Source of the DNA: Sphingobium sp. CR2-8 | GTDB taxonomy: Bacteria > Pseudomonadota > Alphaproteobacteria > Sphingomonadales > Sphingomonadaceae | Direction of reading: 5' to 3' | DNA: 64,000 nt | NCBI RefSeq assembly: GCF_035818615.1 | Contig: NZ_JAYKZY010000002.1 | Coordinates: 2,501-66,500 of the forward strand | Shown here: positions 60,635-64,000 of the stretch, piece by piece | Position numbering within the stretch: the stretch's first letter is position 1 | How the letters are laid out: the number at the start of each line of letters is the position of its first letter | The notes under the pieces: model-generated | Told to the model about the DNA's origin: nothing | Seen by the model: only the letters and a program-made list of their open reading frames with translations | Databases searched by the model: none | Translations under genes and position numbers: made by a program

Positions 60635-60778
60635 TTACTTGGACTTCCCAGATTGTCCGGAAGCCTGGGACACGGCGCTGCCCGCCGACCGGAGATCCTT
60701 GCCTGCGCCTTCCACCGTATTGCAGGCGGTGAGGCCAAGAGCGGCAAGTGTGGTCACTGCAAAAGCGATCTTCGTCAT
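60635..60778 (-). CDS. Entericidin A/B-family lipoprotein
   Basis: 47 aa, missed by length filters. Lipoprotein signal with lipobox LTAC (Cys19), then NTVEGAGKDLRSAGSAVSQ, the entericidin pattern (short Gly/Lys/Ala-rich chain, ENxxGxGKDxxxAG-like). Entericidins are small stress-linked membrane lipoproteins. AAGGAC site nine bases upstream. Last gene of the CsbD/membrane-protein/CsbD-like/entericidin group, before the terminator. Confidence 0.85.
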   Translation of the reverse strand: MTKIAFAVTTLAALGLTACNTVEGAGKDLRSAGSAVSQASGQSGKSK

Positions 60779-60807
60779 AATCTTGTCCTTCATTCCTGAC
60801 AGATGGC

Positions 60808-61062
60808 TCAGCGGTTGCCTTTGAGGGCGGGGATGGCGGCCAGTGCTGCCGACGCAATTGCCAGCAGGCTTATGACCGGGTGCGCCCGGTAAAAGGCGCG
60901 GGCTTCATCGATCACTGTCCCCAGCAACCCCTCCACCTGGCCCTCAAGCTGGCGGGCCTGACCCCGCAACTGGGTTTCCTTGTCCCCGGTCAGAGCGCCG
61001 AAGCCCTCCTCCAGCGTGCCGACCTTGTCCTTGATGGTGCCCATGATGTCGTGCTTGTTCAT
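60808..61062 (-). CDS. CsbD-like protein with C-terminal membrane helix
   Basis: 84 aa from ATG 61062. First 40 residues (MGTIKDKVGTLEEGFGALTGDKETQLRGQARQLEGQ, quoted in part) follow the CsbD helix pattern. The end (HPVISLLAIASAALAAIPALKG) is a membrane-anchoring helix, as in ElaB/DUF883-type proteins. Probably general-stress induced. The open frame extends to 61206 but overlaps the upstream gene. Confidence 0.8.
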   Translation of the reverse strand: MNKHDIMGTIKDKVGTLEEGFGALTGDKETQLRGQARQLEGQVEGLLGTVIDEARAFYRAHPVISLLAIASAALAAIPALKGNR

Positions 61063-61099
61063 GATGATGTTCCTATACGTGTAGATATGGTTGGATCGG

Positions 61100-61960
61100 T
61101 CAGGGGTTGCGCCGGGTCGCGACGATACCGCCCGCTGCGGCCGCGCCTGCGCCCAGCAGCATGACCAGGAACAGGGCGAAGGCCGTGCCTGCAGCATAGT
61201 CCGCACCCTTGGCCCCCGCGTCGATCGCGGTGTCTACGGCGCTCTTCTTGGCGAACAGAAAGTCCTGCCGGGCCTTTTCCACCTTGGCGCGGGCGTCGCT
61301 TTCGCTGATCTTCTGCTGGGCTGCGATGATCGCCGCGATGCGATTTTCCGCTTCCTGTCCTTCCGCGCCGCCGCGCGCCATGCCGGGGAGTTCAGCCACG
61401 ATCGCCTTGCGGCTCTGCTCGGGCGTCATCTGCGCGGGGTTGGCGGGGGCGTCATCCAGCAGCGCGCTGACCTGCGCATCGACGTCCGCCTCATCGATGC
61501 CGGCAGCCTTGGCCACGGTGGGCGTAATGACGCCGGCGCTGGCCGTTGCCGCGGTGGCGAGGCCGCCCACTGTGCGGAATGCGCCACCCACCAGACCGCC
61601 GATCGCGGAACTGAGCAGGTAGAAGGTCAGCAGCAGGGTCAGACCCCAGATGGCGACGCCGTGCAGGACGCCGTCGATCGGCCGCCTTGTGTGAGAGATG
61701 GTCGCGGCGGCGAAGGCGCCGGCGCCCAGCGCGATCACGGTGCTCAGCGTCCACCAGATGATGGCGCCAATGCCAAGGCCGCCGGCGCTTGGCCCGCCAT
61801 TACCGGCCGGGTCCAGGCTGGAAAAGCCAATGCCCGCGCCCAACAGGCCCAGCATCAGTTCGATAGCGAGCGCGACGACGGTGCCGACGAGCAGCGCCGA
61901 CCAGCTCATACGCGGGGTGACGCGGACGTCAAAATGCGGATCGTTCATGGTCGTTGCCAT
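61100..61960 (-). CDS. Multi-helix membrane protein, unknown
   Basis: 286 aa. About four or five transmembrane helices: 20-45, 65-88, 103-130 and 255-282. Between them is a soluble helical region (about 150-245) with AQMTPEQSRKAIVAELPGMARGG (shown as PEQSRKAIVAELPG). A conserved family in sphingomonads, of unknown role. In the stress operon, 40 bases after the CsbD gene. Confidence 0.75.
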   Translation of the reverse strand: MATTMNDPHFDVRVTPRMSWSALLVGTVVALAIELMLGLLGAGIGFSSLDPAGNGGPSAGGLGIGAIIWWTLSTVIALGAGAFAAATISHTRRPIDGVLHGVAIWGLTLLLTFYLLSSAIGGLVGGAFRTVGGLATAATASAGVITPTVAKAAGIDEADVDAQVSALLDDAPANPAQMTPEQSRKAIVAELPGMARGGAEGQEAENRIAAIIAAQQKISESDARAKVEKARQDFLFAKKSAVDTAIDAGAKGADYAAGTAFALFLVMLLGAGAAAAGGIVATRRNP

Positions 61961-62000
61961 GGAAGCCTCCTGTTCTTTGATTATTTGGGGGGAGAGGCGC

Positions 62001-62186
62001 TTACTTGCTCTTCAGCGTCTTGATGGCAGCCTCGATGGTTTCGGCTACGCTCGATTGCGCCTTGCCGCCCATCTTTTCAGCAGCGCCTTTCGCCTGCGTT
62101 TTACGGTCGCCGGTGATTTTGCCGATCGCTTCCTTGATCGACCCTTTCACCTGGCGCGCTTCGCCCTTGATGCGGTCTTCGTTCAT
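62001..62186 (-). CDS. CsbD family stress protein
   Basis: 61 aa from ATG 62186 (MNEDRIKGEARQVKGSIKEA), the exact CsbD start pattern with GKITGDRKTQAKGAAEK following. CsbD proteins are abundant in stationary phase under general stress; their function is unknown. A GAGGAT site precedes it. First gene of the four-gene group. Confidence 0.92.
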   Translation of the reverse strand: MNEDRIKGEARQVKGSIKEAIGKITGDRKTQAKGAAEKMGGKAQSSVAETIEAAIKTLKSK

Positions 62187-62271
62187 ATGATCCTCCATCG
62201 TCGTGGCGGGCCGAAGCTGCGCCGATGATGGAGAAATAAGGCGGGCCGTTTCCGTGTGGCAGATGCGTAAA

Positions 62272-62288
62272 TACTAAATCGTATAGTA
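62272..62288. promoter_or_regulatory. TACTA-N7-TAGTA palindrome upstream of csbD operon
   Basis: Perfect 5-bp arms TACTA/TAGTA with AATCGTA between, in the 118-base gap between the PAS-LuxR regulator gene and csbD. It might be a site for that regulator or part of the promoter; only the symmetry is seen. Confidence 0.3.
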
Positions 62289-62304
62289 GTTCTGCATCAT
62301 AAAG

Positions 62305-63780
62305 TCAGTTTATCGGCAGCTTCAACGGATAGCCGCGCTCGCGCGCCCACAGCACGGCCTGGGCGCGTCGGTTGACGCCGATCTTAGCGTAGACGCGCGC
62401 AACATGATTGCGCAGCGTGTTACGGGAAACCCCCATCTCCCGGGCTATGACCGTGTCGTCGCCGCCCTCGCACAAGCGGCTGAGCACTTCCTTCTCCCGC
62501 CGCGTGAGTTCGCTGGTTTCGACTGGACGCGGCGCGCCATGGGGCGTGCGCAAATTGGCAAGCTTTTCCACGACGGTTCGACTGAACCAATTGGTGTCCT
62601 TCATCACGGCTTCAATTGCGCCGATCAGTTCCAGTTCGCTGTGGCGCCGTTCGTGGATGTCCTGGATGACCCACAAGATGCAGGTGTCTCGGCGCAGCGA
62701 GATGGAGGCGGCCGAGACCAGACATTCGGTCAGGCCGCCGTGCTGGGTGCGCACCGTTGCATCTTTGCCGCGAAAAGCCGTTCGTTCGCTTAGTTCTTCC
62801 TCAGCCGTGTCAAGGAAGGTCCCATCTTTCCATAATTTAAGCGCCGCCATGGTCCTGCCCATCGCCTCGTCCGACGACCAGCCGGTAAGCTGGTGGAAGG
62901 CGTCGTTGGTATCACATAAGATGCCATCGTCCCGCGTGGTGATCGCCATAGCTACCGGGGCAAGGCGAAATGTCGTGACGAACCGCTCCTCGCTGTGCCG
63001 CAGTTCATTCTCCGCCTGCCTGCGCGGCTCCAAATCTGCGAAAGAAAAGAGCATGCAGGGCTCGTCATCCAGTTCGACCGGTTGTCCAGCGACGATCACT
63101 AGCTTGCGGCCGCCGTCGGGCAGTTCGATATCCGCCTGCATTTGCGGCACGGTGCGGCCTTCCCGGAGCCTGTCCTTGGCCCCGTCGAGATTTTCGGCGT
63201 CCTTGAGGATATCGATTTCGTAGAGGCTGCGACCAAGGACTTCATCCTTCTGATAACCGGTGAGGTCCACAAAGCCCTGGTTGACCTTCACATAACGCTG
63301 GTCGGCCAAGCGCATGATGACGGCAGGCGCAGGATTGACGTTGAATGTTTGTTCAAAGCGCTGCTCTGCTTCAAAACGCAACGACACATCCTGGATGACA
63401 AGCACGAGCAGGTCAGGATTCCCGTCCACATCGGTGAGGATCAGGCTGCGTATCTGGTGTATCCATCGAGGCTCGTCCTCGTCTTGCGGAATGACTTCGA
63501 CGATGACCTCATCAAAGGCTTCTCCGGCGATGACCCGGTCGATCGGATAATCCCCTTCTCCCAATCTATGCTTGTTGCGATAGCGCAACTGAAAGCGCTG
63601 CCGGTAGTCGTCGACATCCGTTCCAAGGCCGCTCATCTGATCGACGCCGTGCATCCGAAGTGCGGCTTCATTCGCCCACAATATGGTCTGGTTTGCATCT
63701 ACCAGCAGGACCCCTTCGCTCAGGCTGCCGATGATATGCCTGAGGCGATCGAGATCAATGGATGGTTGAACGTTGGTCAT
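62305..63780 (-). CDS. Triple-PAS, LuxR-type response regulator
   Basis: 491 aa. Three PAS domains (about 10-130, 140-255 and 265-385; GSLSEGVLLVDANQTILWAN, VKVNQGFVDLTGYQKDEVLG, LCDTNDAFHQLTGWSSDEAMG are their cores, in part) and a C-terminal LuxR HTH (about 425-485, LTRREKEVLSRLCEGGDD, MGVSRNTLRNHVARVYAKIGV). No receiver or kinase domain, so it is a one-component sensor-regulator; the ligand (light, redox, small molecule) is unknown. It lies directly upstream of the stress operon in the same direction and may control it. Confidence 0.9.
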   Translation of the reverse strand: MTNVQPSIDLDRLRHIIGSLSEGVLLVDANQTILWANEAALRMHGVDQMSGLGTDVDDYRQRFQLRYRNKHRLGEGDYPIDRVIAGEAFDEVIVEVIPQDEDEPRWIHQIRSLILTDVDGNPDLLVLVIQDVSLRFEAEQRFEQTFNVNPAPAVIMRLADQRYVKVNQGFVDLTGYQKDEVLGRSLYEIDILKDAENLDGAKDRLREGRTVPQMQADIELPDGGRKLVIVAGQPVELDDEPCMLFSFADLEPRRQAENELRHSEERFVTTFRLAPVAMAITTRDDGILCDTNDAFHQLTGWSSDEAMGRTMAALKLWKDGTFLDTAEEELSERTAFRGKDATVRTQHGGLTECLVSAASISLRRDTCILWVIQDIHERRHSELELIGAIEAVMKDTNWFSRTVVEKLANLRTPHGAPRPVETSELTRREKEVLSRLCEGGDDTVIAREMGVSRNTLRNHVARVYAKIGVNRRAQAVLWARERGYPLKLPIN

Positions 63781-64000
63781 GCGTGAGTTTTAGCCGTTAT
63801 AGGCATTTGGGCAAAGCGTTCGACGCAAGAGCCGCGCTTTCATTGAAATGGAATGCTGAAGTAGCGTCGATGAGCACGCCAAGGCTCCACCTAAGCGGAA
63901 CGTCTGCACTTGGCGACGGGAATTGGTACGATGAACGTCTGCGAAGGGTGTGCGCCGTGCAAATCCGAGCCACGCGCGCAAGCGCAAGCGCTCGTCCAGC

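Noticed and set aside
63790..63987. 65-aa minus-strand frame at the window end
   Set aside because: Arg/Leu-rich with no start signal; looks like random GC-rich sequence. Nothing else is supported in 63781-64000.

Overview
The window reads as chromosome of a GC-rich alphaproteobacterium, most probably a Sphingomonadaceae member (Sphingobium/Sphingomonas/Sphingopyxis-like). This is inferred from gene content, without a database search. The supporting content is a 23S-5S-tRNA-fMet operon end, periplasmic PaoABC, several TonB-dependent receptors, S9 peptidases, a P-type trb conjugation cluster with DUF2274, and a proteobacterial lasso-peptide cluster with an isopeptidase and a FecI/FecR/TonB receptor.

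Layout. 1-3370: end of an rRNA operon (partial 23S, 5S, tRNA-fMet, terminator). 3430-8358: S9 peptidase with a small membrane protein, divergent from a TPP-riboswitch operon (membrane protein plus thiC). 8467-9326: AT-richer Fic toxin/antitoxin pair. 9580-24358: housekeeping block (HTH protein, DUF6891, Atm1-type ABC exporter, thioesterase plus oligopeptidase B, aminopeptidase P, tRNA-Thr, DUF1294, TonB receptor, paoABC). 24683: tRNA-Gly, followed by an accessory region that continues to about 58.1 kb.

Accessory region. 25279-36493: a LuxR-type acyl-homoserine-lactone receptor without a synthase, then trbBCDEJKLFGI-DUF2274 and a convergent LysR regulator. This is a mating-pair-formation module with no relaxase or coupling protein in view. 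36937-45903: a complete lasso-peptide locus. A 44-aa precursor, the fused B1/B2 leader-binding protease and the C cyclase lie on the plus strand. The lasso isopeptidase, an STN-domain TonB receptor, FecR and FecI lie on the minus strand and point toward them. Together they would make, export-sense or re-import, and linearise a lasso peptide. 46179-57067: a defence-like island with an MNT-HEPN protein, a 1316-aa nuclease-TPR-GreAB-like-PIN-like protein, a recently inserted IS66 element with perfect 8-bp target duplication, and a SIR2-HerA pair.

57568-64000: a small membrane protein, a divergent TetR/MFS pair with two matching operators placed symmetrically, a short stress operon (CsbD, membrane protein, CsbD-like, entericidin) and a triple-PAS LuxR-family regulator.

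Three genes (trbL, the lasso-locus TonB receptor, fecR) are each broken by what looks like one missing base in a G or C run. Restoring one base reconstitutes the family C-terminus each time. This suggests either homopolymer errors in the sequence or real decay, and raw reads would decide. The best candidates for something undescribed are the lasso peptide itself and the 1316-aa multidomain protein in the defence island.
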